Shown here in pieces: positions 1-6,762 of a DNA stretch of 64,000 nucleotides. The notes under the pieces are model-generated. The model did not search any database, had not been told where the DNA came from, and saw nothing but the letters and a program-made list of their open reading frames with translations. Made by a program: the position numbers and the translations under genes. Source of the stretch: Culturomica massiliensis (GTDB lineage: Bacteria > Bacteroidota > Bacteroidia > Bacteroidales > Marinifilaceae); assembly GCF_900091655.1 (NCBI RefSeq), contig NZ_LT594619.1, forward strand, positions 1 to 64,000, read 5' to 3'. Numbering within the stretch: the first letter of the stretch is position 1; the number at the start of each line of letters is the position of its first letter.

Positions 1-103
1 ATAGCAAAGGGGATCCACCTCTTCCCATACCGAACAGAGAAGTTAAGCCCTTTCACGCCGATGGTACTGCCCTTAGGGTGGGAGAGTAGGTAGGTGCCGA
101 ATT
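1..103 (+). rRNA. rrf: 5S ribosomal RNA, 3' part
   Basis: The window opens inside a 5S rRNA. The conserved core (CCCATACCGAACAGAGAAG, then AAGCCC) and the 3' half ending in GGGAGAGTAGGTAGGTGCCGA are readable; the first few bases lie outside the window. It marks the end of a ribosomal RNA operon transcribed on the plus strand. The exact 3' end is uncertain by a few bases; a terminator-like hairpin follows at once. Confidence 0.93.
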
Positions 104-111
104 TTGAAAGA

Positions 112-141
112 AAGAGTCTCAGAAATGGGACTCTTTTTTTT
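112..141 (+). terminator. rRNA operon terminator
   Basis: An AAGAGTC/GACTCTT stem with a ten-base loop is followed by an eight-base T run directly after the 5S rRNA. This is the shape of an intrinsic terminator for the rRNA operon. A weaker second copy (GGGTC/GACTC with one G-T pair, then T7) lies at about 180-205 within the duplicated repeat. Confidence 0.75.
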
Positions 142-245
142 GTAAATAGCCGTAACGTAGTTCCGGCAATTTACTCCCGGGGTCACAGTGATGGGACTCT
201 TTTTTTGTAAATAGCCGTAACGTAGTTCCGGCCATTTACTCCCGG
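125..245. repeat. Tandem ~66-bp repeat after 5S rRNA
   Basis: Two near-identical units, 125-180 and 191-245, start with ATGGGACTC and a T run and run through TTACTCCCGG. Each holds a second inverted repeat, GTAAAT-A-GCCG ... CGGC-N-ATTTAC, an 11-bp stem with one mismatch. The flanking GAGTCTCAGAAAT (114-126) recurs at 245-257. A duplicated terminator region is the simplest reading. Confidence 0.75.
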
Positions 246-301
246 AGTCTCAGAAATTTTTGTTTTATTTCAATAGATTCAGATGGAGGTGATTTAAAAA
301 T

Positions 302-338
302 AAGTAAGTCCTGTATGTGTTTTGTACAGGACTTACTT
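302..338. terminator. Terminator of rubredoxin gene
   Basis: A perfect 14-bp stem AAGTAAGTCCTGTA/TACAGGACTTACTT with a nine-base loop lies just past the rubredoxin stop codon. On the minus strand it is followed by ATTTTTAAA, as for an intrinsic terminator serving the minus-strand gene; T residues on the other side may let it work for plus-strand transcription too. Confidence 0.8.
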
Positions 339-345
339 TTATACC

Positions 346-510
346 TTATTCTTTTACCGGTTCGAATTCTTCTTTTCCCACTCCGCAAAGCGGACAAAGC
401 CAATCGTCGGGCAGGTCTTCAAAAGCAGTACCCGGTTCAATGCCGTTGTCCGGATCTCCGATAGCCGGATCATAAATGTAGTCGCATACTGTGCAAATGT
501 ACTTTTTCAT
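346..510 (-). CDS. Rubredoxin
   Basis: This short frame encodes 54 residues with the classic rubredoxin pattern: a CxxC pair at C6/C9 (ICTVCDYIYD) and a second pair at C39/C42 (WLCPLCGVGK), with the conserved DPDNGIEPGTAFEDLPDDW stretch between them. These four cysteines bind one iron. Rubredoxins are soluble one-electron carriers, often used in anaerobes to feed peroxide, superoxide or oxygen reductases. Length and spacing are canonical. Its neighbours, flavodoxin and superoxide dismutase on the same strand, fit a redox and oxidative-stress setting, but the physiological partner cannot be told from sequence. Confidence 0.95.
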   Translation of the reverse strand: MKKYICTVCDYIYDPAIGDPDNGIEPGTAFEDLPDDWLCPLCGVGKEEFEPVKE

Positions 511-675
511 GGTATTTTAATTTTTGAGGTTATAGTATTGATAATACTTTTACGAATATAGGTAAAAAAAGATTATAAAGAAGCCGGATGTGAATTTTGA
601 TTTGTGAAGTTTATCGGGTTTAATTGTAATTTTAAAATGAACCGGCGGATTTTGGGGTAAATGTTTGGCAGGATT

Positions 676-710
676 GTAAAAGAAGCCGCGGAAACGCTTG
701 CTCCGCGGCT
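676..710 (-). terminator. Terminator of flavodoxin operon
   Basis: On the minus strand AGCCGCGGA and TCCGCGGCT form a nine-base stem around a short loop, followed by TCTTTTA. It lies just downstream of the minus-strand stop at 733 and probably ends the fldA-DUF2023-DUF6686 transcript before the rubredoxin gene. Confidence 0.7.
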
Positions 711-732
711 GTTGGCAAAATGAGAAAAACAA

Positions 733-1074
733 CTAGTTCAGACAAGTATCATGTTTATAGAATACAGATAAATTGTAAATGTCCGGTAGTTTTGTCGTTT
801 TATTGACTAAATATTGTAATTCCTTTAGTTCTGTATTGTTGAGGGTACAATGAAACCCGTTGATGGGCATACGTAAAAATATTTTTCGGCGATTGGGCAT
901 TTCGTGGTTTATAGCTTCGTATTTTGGCCCGTCAATAGCTGAGATATATTTACGGAATTCTTTCATTTCTTCTTCCGAAAAACGGAAAAAGAGATTTCCG
1001 AATTCGAGGTGGTAAGCTTTGCAATTCGGGCAAAACAGGAGTAAGCCGTTGGGTGTCGTATTTAGAATTTTCAT
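733..1074 (-). CDS. DUF6686-like protein
   Basis: A 113-residue cytoplasmic protein with no signal peptide or membrane segment. It opens MKILNTTPNG, then has LLFCPNCKAYHLEFGNLFFRF, resembling small Bacteroidetes proteins now called DUF6686, of unknown function. The CPNC pair could bind a metal, but only two cysteines are near each other there. The start was put at 1074 rather than the longer in-frame 1161 because the longer version would overlap the upstream gene and adds no recognisable sequence. It is the last gene of a likely operon with flavodoxin and the DUF2023 gene. The family call is from memory of the family pattern. Confidence 0.7.
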   Translation of the reverse strand: MKILNTTPNGLLLFCPNCKAYHLEFGNLFFRFSEEEMKEFRKYISAIDGPKYEAINHEMPNRRKIFLRMPINGFHCTLNNTELKELQYLVNKTTKLPDIYNLSVFYKHDTCLN

Positions 1075-1106
1075 AAATTGGAGTGTAAGATTTAAGTTTA
1101 TGGTTT

Positions 1107-1466
1107 TTATGCAATTTTCTTTAAAGTTTTGCGTTGGATATAACGATCGCATTGTTGGCAAATATTGTATCCCAGCATTGTACCCAGAATAAAATCTTCT
1201 TCAGGACTCAGCTTATTCAACGGACGGCTACAAATCCTCCGGACCACACCGATACATTCTTTTTTTCCGAAAAACAGATTGATCCGGGACGGATTGATTA
1301 CGTGTATAAAATAAGCAATCTCCAGTTTTTCCAAACGTTGCAGGGCAAATGCTTCGTCTTTTTTATCCAGTGTACATAGTACCATGCTGCGTATTCCTTT
1401 TTGAAACTCGTAGATGTGATGCACGAATATTTTTAAATCACCGGATAAAATGCAGGTGTCGGTCAT
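1107..1466 (-). CDS. DUF2023 family protein
   Basis: A 119-residue soluble protein with the DUF2023 signature: VHHIYEFQKGIRSMVLCTL near the start, RINLFFGKKECIGVVRR in the middle and LSPEEDFILGTMLGYN towards the end. Family members typically sit beside long-chain flavodoxin genes, as here: the flavodoxin stop is 17 bases upstream. A role as a flavodoxin partner or regulator is a guess from this linkage; the biochemical function is not known to me. The two genes are very probably cotranscribed. Confidence 0.85.
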   Translation of the reverse strand: MTDTCILSGDLKIFVHHIYEFQKGIRSMVLCTLDKKDEAFALQRLEKLEIAYFIHVINPSRINLFFGKKECIGVVRRICSRPLNKLSPEEDFILGTMLGYNICQQCDRYIQRKTLKKIA

Positions 1467-1483
1467 GATTGAAATGTTTGGAA

Positions 1484-1990
1484 TTAAAGAGTTTTTTTAA
1501 GTGCCTCCGTCCAGGATTTAATGCGTTCTTCGGTTTTATCCGCTTCATTGTTTTCGTCGATCAGCAGTCCGACAAACTCACCATTGTTCACTTCAGCTGT
1601 AGAGGCATCGTATCCGTAGCCGGCTGTTTCTACCGATCCGGTAAATGTACATCCCAACCCCTGTAATTTTTCGTAAATTGTCCCTACGGCATCGCAGAAT
1701 GTTCCTCCGAATCCACAACCGTCTCCGCATCCGAACAGGGCTATCGTCTTGCCATGAAGGTTACAGGCAGCCAGTGTGTCCAGAAAATCATACCAGTCGT
1801 CCTGTAAATCGCCGGTTCCCCAGGTTGAACTCCCTAAGATCAGGACTTCGTAATCTTCGATAGTATTGGCACTTGTGTTTCCGACGTTATGGACATCCGA
1901 TGATGTAATTCCCAATTTCGACGCAATTTGTTCGGCAATGGATTCTGTTACTCCTGTCGTTGAACCGTAAAATATTCCAGTTTTTTTCAT
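1484..1990 (-). CDS. fldA: Flavodoxin (long-chain)
   Basis: 168 residues of a flavodoxin. The FMN phosphate loop GSTTGVTES is at residues 9-17, the first FMN-stacking segment GSSTWGTGDLQDDW at about 53-66, and the second loop FGCGDGCGFGGTF at about 86-98. Length and the extended C-terminal half make it a long-chain flavodoxin. It carries electrons at low potential, usually between pyruvate:ferredoxin-type oxidoreductases and reductive enzymes. It is the first gene of a likely three-gene operon. A Bacteroidetes-type -7 box lies upstream at 2020-2027 on the minus strand. Confidence 0.95.
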   Translation of the reverse strand: MKKTGIFYGSTTGVTESIAEQIASKLGITSSDVHNVGNTSANTIEDYEVLILGSSTWGTGDLQDDWYDFLDTLAACNLHGKTIALFGCGDGCGFGGTFCDAVGTIYEKLQGLGCTFTGSVETAGYGYDASTAEVNNGEFVGLLIDENNEADKTEERIKSWTEALKKTL

Positions 1991-2019
1991 TTCATGTATT
2001 GTTTTAATTAAACTACGGT

Positions 2020-2027
2020 CAAAAGTA
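2020..2027 (-). promoter_or_regulatory. Promoter -7 box for fldA
   Basis: The minus strand reads TACTTTTG, an exact match to the Bacteroidetes -7 consensus TAnnTTTG, about 30 bases before the fldA start. The expected -33 TTTG is poor here (ATTTA around 2047-2051), so the call rests mainly on the -7 box and its position. Confidence 0.5.
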
Positions 2028-2105
2028 AAGGTTCCGGCTATGCCGGTAAATCACCTTTTATGGGGATTATTGGGGTAGGTTTCATAAGGATAAGGGAGAG
2101 GGTAT

Positions 2106-2145
2106 AAAAAAAACGCAGATGATATCTTCATCTGCGATTTTTTTT
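2106..2145. terminator. Bidirectional terminator after SOD gene
   Basis: CGCAGATGA/TCATCTGCG form a perfect nine-base stem with a five-base loop, with an A8 run on one side and a T9 run on the other. It lies 12 bases beyond the SOD stop on the minus strand and would end that transcript before the fldA promoter. Confidence 0.85.
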
Positions 2146-2157
2146 AGTTAAGATCGT

Positions 2158-2853
2158 TTAGAATCTGGATTCAATGCTTTTCCAATCGATGATTGTCCAA
2201 AGGGCTTCCAGATGATCGGCCCGTCTGTTCTGGTAGTCGAGGTAATAGGAATGTTCCCATACGTCGATACCGAGCAGTGGAGTATAGCCTTTGGTCAGTG
2301 GATTACCTGCATTGCTCTCTTTGAGAATGACTAATTGACCTTCAGGTGTTTTTGCCAGCCATACCCAGCCGGAACCGAAAATAGCAGAGCCGGCTGCGGT
2401 AAATTCCTTTTTGAAATTGTCGAACGAACCCCATTCTTTTTCGATAGCTGCCCGTAATTTTCCTTCAGGGTACTGACGTGCATTCGGAGAGAACGTGTTG
2501 AAATATATCGTATGATTCCAGGTTTGTGCAGCATTGTTGAAAATTGCTCCGTCGGATTTTTTGACAATCGTTTCTAAATCGGCATTTTCAAACTCCGTTC
2601 CTGCAATGAGTTTATTCAGATTGTTGATGTAGGTCTGCAGATGCTTGCCATAATGGTAGTCGATGGTTTCTTTGCTGATCACGGGTGCCAGTGCATCGGC
2701 ACTATAAGGTAATTGAGGTAATGTAAATTGTTTCATGGTTTTCGATTTTTGTGTTTGACATTTGTTGTAATCGTTGGCTTGAATTTGCCCGTTTCCTAAA
2801 AAGGTAAATAATACGCAACTGCATACAGCAATTATACATTTCGTTTTATTCAT
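2158..2853 (-). CDS. Superoxide dismutase [Fe/Mn], likely exported
   Basis: The 192-residue catalytic part begins MKQFTLPQLPYSADALAPV, as in iron or cambialistic SODs of Bacteroides, and holds the metal ligands: His in DYHYGKH, His in AAQTWNHTIYF, Asp and His in GIDVWEHSYY. AAQxWNH suggests an Fe-type or cambialistic enzyme. In frame upstream lies a 39-residue extension from MNKTK with a hydrophobic core and a plausible cleavage after GQIQA, i.e. a signal peptide. I therefore start at 2853; a cytoplasmic form from the internal ATG at 2736 remains possible. The enzyme converts superoxide to peroxide and oxygen. Confidence 0.9.
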   Translation of the reverse strand: MNKTKCIIAVCSCVLFTFLGNGQIQANDYNKCQTQKSKTMKQFTLPQLPYSADALAPVISKETIDYHYGKHLQTYINNLNKLIAGTEFENADLETIVKKSDGAIFNNAAQTWNHTIYFNTFSPNARQYPEGKLRAAIEKEWGSFDNFKKEFTAAGSAIFGSGWVWLAKTPEGQLVILKESNAGNPLTKGYTPLLGIDVWEHSYYLDYQNRRADHLEALWTIIDWKSIESRF

Positions 2854-2994
2854 TTGCTTTTTTGTTTTAAAATTAACGATTAAAACAATCTGTGTCAAAT
2901 ACTATTTATTGATCGGTTTATAGAGGGAAGTAATAAGGCTTGTGTTTTAATTATTTAGAAGTGTTCTAAATTGCATGGGATTGTAAAAATATTT

Positions 2995-4146
2995 TTACCC
3001 GTTTTTCGTTTCGTATTTTTTGACGAATACGATCAATAGGATGAATCCCAATAGGGCAAAGGGAGCGCCTAATAATGCCGGATACCGGTAGCTGAATCCC
3101 GCTTGCAGGGGCAAGGCGCCGATGGTTGCTCCTAAGGCATTGCCCAGATTAAAGGCTACCTGAATACAGGCTGCCCCCAGAAGTTCTCCTCCTTTGGAGA
3201 AATGGATAATTGAAACCTGTAAAGGACTGGAAACGGCGAATAAACCCAGTGTGCAGATGCACATCAGTAAGGGCATGAGCCAATTGACGGAAGCTGCAAA
3301 GAAAATGGACAATAAGGTGATGCAAATAATAAATTGCATAGCGGCTGCCGTACGGCCGGGAGTAAATTTATCGGCCAGTCGTCCGCCGGTCAGATTACCG
3401 ATAACCATCCCGAATCCGGCCAATACCATCAGAAATGTGATACTTTCGGCGGAAAATCCCGATACATTTGTCAAAAGCGGGTTGATATAACTGTACCAAC
3501 AAAATACACCTCCGTTACCGAACATCGTTGCTCCGAGAATGAGCCATGGGGCAGTGGTTTTCAGGAAACGGAATTGGCGTTTAAACCCTGTATCCGGGAG
3601 TCCTTCTACCTGTGGCACCCATTTCCAAATGTAGTAAAGTATGATGACTCCCCAGATGCCGACAAGCAGGAACGTGAGACGCCAGGACAACAGCGTACTG
3701 AGTGAAGTTCCCAGTGGAACACCGAAAAGATTGGCTATCGTCATACCGGCGATCATAATGGAAACCGCTTCCGAGCCTTTGCCTTTATCGGCTAGTTTTT
3801 CGGCGACGATAGAGGCTACACCGAAATAGGCTCCATGAGGAAGGCCGGATATAAACCGGGCGATAAGCATAAACTCATAATTGGGAGAAAAGGCTGCACA
3901 AATATTTCCTATCATCATGATAGCAACCAACCCCAATAGTATCTTTTTTAACGGTAGTTTTCGGGCAAGTGTCAACATGGGAGCTCCGGCACAGACGCCG
4001 AGCGCATAGGCGGAAATCAAATGCCCTGCGGTTGGGATACTGATGTGCAGATCTTTGGCTACGTAGGGCAGTATGGCCATCATGACGAATTCCGCTATTC
4101 CAAGTCCGAGCGTTCCGAATGCCAGTGCGATAAGACTTTTTTTCAT
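2995..4146 (-). CDS. MFS transporter, AraJ-like
   Basis: A 383-residue protein with about twelve hydrophobic segments and the major-facilitator pattern; the N-terminal GIAEFVMMAILPYVAKDLHIS and SAYALGVCAGAPMLT stretches are typical of the AraJ/sugar-efflux or drug:H+ antiporter group. It should be a proton-coupled exporter in the inner membrane; substrate unknown. It is divergent from the AraC-type regulator at 4536, a layout that often means that regulator controls it. It ends 97 bases before the SOD extension begins, with no clear terminator. Nothing in the sequence points to a specific compound. Confidence 0.88.
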   Translation of the reverse strand: MKKSLIALAFGTLGLGIAEFVMMAILPYVAKDLHISIPTAGHLISAYALGVCAGAPMLTLARKLPLKKILLGLVAIMMIGNICAAFSPNYEFMLIARFISGLPHGAYFGVASIVAEKLADKGKGSEAVSIMIAGMTIANLFGVPLGTSLSTLLSWRLTFLLVGIWGVIILYYIWKWVPQVEGLPDTGFKRQFRFLKTTAPWLILGATMFGNGGVFCWYSYINPLLTNVSGFSAESITFLMVLAGFGMVIGNLTGGRLADKFTPGRTAAAMQFIICITLLSIFFAASVNWLMPLLMCICTLGLFAVSSPLQVSIIHFSKGGELLGAACIQVAFNLGNALGATIGALPLQAGFSYRYPALLGAPFALLGFILLIVFVKKYETKNG

Positions 4147-4489
4147 CGTTATTCCTGTTTTTTAATCAAATCATCTTTTTCTGACCCTTGTAATAATACG
4201 ATTTCCTGTTATGAATTTGTTCCAAAATGCGGGTTCCGCTTTCGTCTGAACGGATGTGCAGCAAACGTAATATTTACAAAACAGGGGACCGTTTTAGCGG
4301 TTGGTTCCTTTATCGGATACCGGTCTGTCATTGGCGGCGAAATTACAAAATTTTATTTATGAGTGTTAGAACTCTGTATTTATATATCAGGTATTCCGGT
4401 AATGCTGAAAGCGACGATCCTTACCTGAAATGGTGATATGAATTCTTTTTACTACCCGATGGGCACGGTCTTTGCAGGACTTAAATAAA
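4147..4489. other. Divergent intergenic region
   Basis: About 340 bases between the AraJ-like exporter (minus) and the AraC-type regulator (plus). Apart from the regulator's promoter at its right end I see no gene and no clear minus-strand promoter. Any operator for the AraC-type protein would be expected here, but no obvious repeat was found. Confidence 0.5.
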
Positions 4490-4521
4490 TTTGGCTCTGC
4501 ATTCGGTTTGTACTACCTTTG
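4490..4521 (+). promoter_or_regulatory. Bacteroidetes-type promoter for AraC regulator
   Basis: TTTG at 4490-4493 and TACCTTTG at 4514-4521 are separated by 20 bases, an exact match to the -33/-7 consensus of the Bacteroidetes housekeeping sigma factor. The expected transcript start is near 4527, which excludes any translation start before that point and supports the GTG at 4536. Confidence 0.75.
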
Positions 4522-4535
4522 TAAAAAACAGGCTT

Positions 4536-5396
4536 GTGAAATCTATCTATCGGTATAATTTCTATAAAACGAAATATGGGGAGGAACTTTTAATAGATGT
4601 AGTCACATTAGACAGTATCAGGCAGCATATAAACAAGCATCCTTTGCATACCCTGTCTTATTATGATATTACTTTTATTACAAGTGGGGCCGGACATTTG
4701 ACTATGGATGGGGAGCGCTATGCTCTTTGTCGGGGAGATATTGTATTTTCAAAACCGGGAGAAGTCCGGGCCTGGGATAAATGTGACCTTCCGCAAGGGT
4801 ATGCTCTTATCTTTGAGGAGGAATTTTTGCTCTCGTTTTTCAATGACCGTTCTTTCATACAAAATCTTTCTTATTTTAGCAGGGATAGAGCATCTGCTAA
4901 AATGACCGCTGTAGGTATTTATTCCCGAATAGAGAATTTGATTCAGAATATTATTGCCGAAATAAATAACGGGCAATCAAAGGATAAACACATTTTGCGG
5001 GCATTGCTGTATGAGATACTGACGTTGTTGAACCGGGAATATTCGAAACAATGGGTGATTGCTTCCAGGCTTCGGAACCGGTATGCAGATGATTTTATCC
5101 ATCTGGTTGATAGAGACTTCAAAATTCATCACGATACCGCACATTATGCCGGTGAATTATGTATTACTCCCAATTATTTGAATGAGATCGTTCAAAAAAG
5201 CATGGGAATCAGTCCTAAATGTTACCTCCGGAACAAACTCATTCAAGAGGCTAAAATATTATTAGCCTATAGCTCTCTTTCTGTATCTGAGGTAGCAGAT
5301 CAGTTGAATTTTGAAAGTTCTTCATATTTTATACGTTTTTTCCGCAAGCAGACTGATCTGACGCCTTTGCAATACCGACTCCGTGTAAATCGTTGA
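4536..5396 (+). CDS. AraC-family transcriptional regulator
   Basis: 286 residues. The first half is a cupin-like sensing domain (YDITFITSGAGHLTMDGERYALCRGDIVF), the last ~100 residues two helix-turn-helix motifs (YAGELCITPNYLNEIVQKS and LSVSEVADQLNFESSSYFIRFFRKQ) typical of AraC/XylS. The GTG at 4536 gives a natural N-terminus, VKSIYRYNFYKTKYG, and lies just behind the predicted transcript start; the earlier TTG at 4491 falls inside the promoter. The 5' leader would be very short. Probable target: the divergent exporter gene, and perhaps the PNPOx gene downstream. The ligand is unknown. Confidence 0.88.
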   Translation: MKSIYRYNFYKTKYGEELLIDVVTLDSIRQHINKHPLHTLSYYDITFITSGAGHLTMDGERYALCRGDIVFSKPGEVRAWDKCDLPQGYALIFEEEFLLSFFNDRSFIQNLSYFSRDRASAKMTAVGIYSRIENLIQNIIAEINNGQSKDKHILRALLYEILTLLNREYSKQWVIASRLRNRYADDFIHLVDRDFKIHHDTAHYAGELCITPNYLNEIVQKSMGISPKCYLRNKLIQEAKILLAYSSLSVSEVADQLNFESSSYFIRFFRKQTDLTPLQYRLRVNR

Positions 5397-5479
5397 AAAG
5401 TGCTGTTTCTTCCCTGATTTTTGCGGTATTGTTTTTCTGCTGTTTTCCTACGTTTGCAGAGTCATTTAAATAGAATATT

Positions 5480-5899
5480 ATGAAAGATGTAGAAAAAACT
5501 GTCGGAAGAATTGTCGATAATCAAAAAGTGGCATTTATAAGTTCTGTTGATGCGGATGGTTTTCCGAATATGAAAGCAATGTTAGCTCCCCGGAAACGGG
5601 AAGGTATACGGATTTTTTATTTTACGACGAACACCTCTTCTATGCGTGTACAACAATATTTAAAGAACAACCGTTCGTGTCTTTATTTTTGTGACAGACG
5701 TTTTTTCAGAGGGGTAATGCTGAAAGGAACAATGGACGTTCTGACAGATTGTGAACATAAGGAACTGATCTGGGAAGAAGGTGATACGATGTATTATAAG
5801 GAGGGGGTTACCGATCCGGATTATTGTGTTTTAAAATTTACGGCATTTTGCGGGAGGTATTATAGCGATTTTAAATCGGAAAATTTTGTCGTCGATTGA
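5480..5899 (+). CDS. Pyridoxamine 5'-phosphate oxidase-fold protein
   Basis: 139 residues with a split-barrel flavin-binding pattern: KVAFISSVDADGFPNMKAM at about 16-34, RIFYFTTNTSSMRVQQYLKN in the middle, CLYFCD, and a C-terminal LKFTAFCGRYY. This matches the general stress protein 26/pyridoxamine-phosphate-oxidase-like group, small soluble FMN or F420/haem binding proteins. True PNPOx enzymes are longer, so vitamin B6 synthesis is unlikely. It follows the AraC regulator by 83 bases on the same strand and could be part of that unit. Confidence 0.82.
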   Translation: MKDVEKTVGRIVDNQKVAFISSVDADGFPNMKAMLAPRKREGIRIFYFTTNTSSMRVQQYLKNNRSCLYFCDRRFFRGVMLKGTMDVLTDCEHKELIWEEGDTMYYKEGVTDPDYCVLKFTAFCGRYYSDFKSENFVVD

Positions 5900-6036
5900 C
5901 GTATTGTTGGCTTGTGAACCGAACCGGAAAGAGGGCTTGGGAGAGTAGTGCAAATTCCGAAGCTCTCTTTTTCATTTGAATAGAATGAAATGATTTGCTG
6001 TTCTGGTTATTTTTATAGTAAATCCTTAAGAACTCT

Positions 6037-6068
6037 TTTGTCGATTTTGGAATAAACAATTACTTTTG
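6037..6068 (+). promoter_or_regulatory. Bacteroidetes-type promoter for FadR/exporter operon
   Basis: TTTG at 6037-6040 and TACTTTTG at 6061-6068 with exactly 20 bases between, matching the -33/-7 consensus. It lies 17 bases before the ATG at 6086 and should drive the GntR-type regulator and the exporter that follows. Confidence 0.78.
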
Positions 6069-6085
6069 CATAAACATCAGATGAT

Positions 6086-6760
6086 ATGATGAAAGAGAAT
6101 GCAAATTTAGTAATTCAGAAAAAGTCGCTGGCGGAGGAATTAGCGGAACAACTGCAAAATCAAATTAAGGATGGGAAATTTGCTGTCGGTCAGAAACTGC
6201 CGACCGAACCGGAGTTAATGCTTATATTCGGTGTTGGTCGTTCGACGGTGCGTGAAGCTGTAAAGATATTGGTTAATATGGGGTTCCTGAAAGTACAGCA
6301 GGGAGCCGGAACGTTTGTTGAGAACCTGACGGCATCGAATGAGCCGATGGAACAACGTCTGCGGCGTGCTGATATACACGATTTGGATGAAGTGCGGAAA
6401 ATACTGGAAATTGCCATTGCCGGGCGGGCAGCGGAACGGCGTACGGAGCAGGACATTGAAAAGATTGAAGGGTTTCTTGACGAGCGGGGTAGGACAGCCG
6501 AAGCCGGACAATTGGAGGCGTGTATTGAAGCCGATGTCAATTTCCATATTGCTTTGGCGAAAGCCACGCACAACGAGATCTTATACGAGCTTTACCGGTC
6601 GGCTGCTATCTATCTGCGGAAAGGATTTGAACACATTTATGTGGATACGGCTTGTTTCCTGGCTTCCCAGCCTACGCATAAGCAATTGGTTCGGCATATA
6701 ATAGCCCAAGATGCCCGGGAAGCCTTACATACGATCAATATCATTTTACAGGAGCCGTAG
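6086..6760 (+). CDS. FadR-type GntR transcriptional regulator
   Basis: 224 residues. An N-terminal winged helix (about 12-78; QNQIKDGKFAVGQKLPTEPE, then GVGRSTVREAVKILVNMGFL) is followed by an all-helical FCD domain (about 95-215; EVRKILEIAIAGRAAERR and HIALAKATHNEILYELY) that usually binds an organic acid. It represses or activates genes for metabolism or transport. The following exporter gene starts two bases after its stop codon, so the two are translationally linked and it probably controls its own operon. Two adjacent ATG codons at 6086 and 6089 are both possible starts. Confidence 0.92.
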   Translation: MMKENANLVIQKKSLAEELAEQLQNQIKDGKFAVGQKLPTEPELMLIFGVGRSTVREAVKILVNMGFLKVQQGAGTFVENLTASNEPMEQRLRRADIHDLDEVRKILEIAIAGRAAERRTEQDIEKIEGFLDERGRTAEAGQLEACIEADVNFHIALAKATHNEILYELYRSAAIYLRKGFEHIYVDTACFLASQPTHKQLVRHIIAQDAREALHTINIILQEP

Positions 6761-6762
6761 TT

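Noticed and set aside
550..732. 60-residue minus-strand reading frame
   Set aside because: It lies over the terminator hairpin of the flavodoxin operon, is basic and aromatic without protein-like order, and has no recognisable family.
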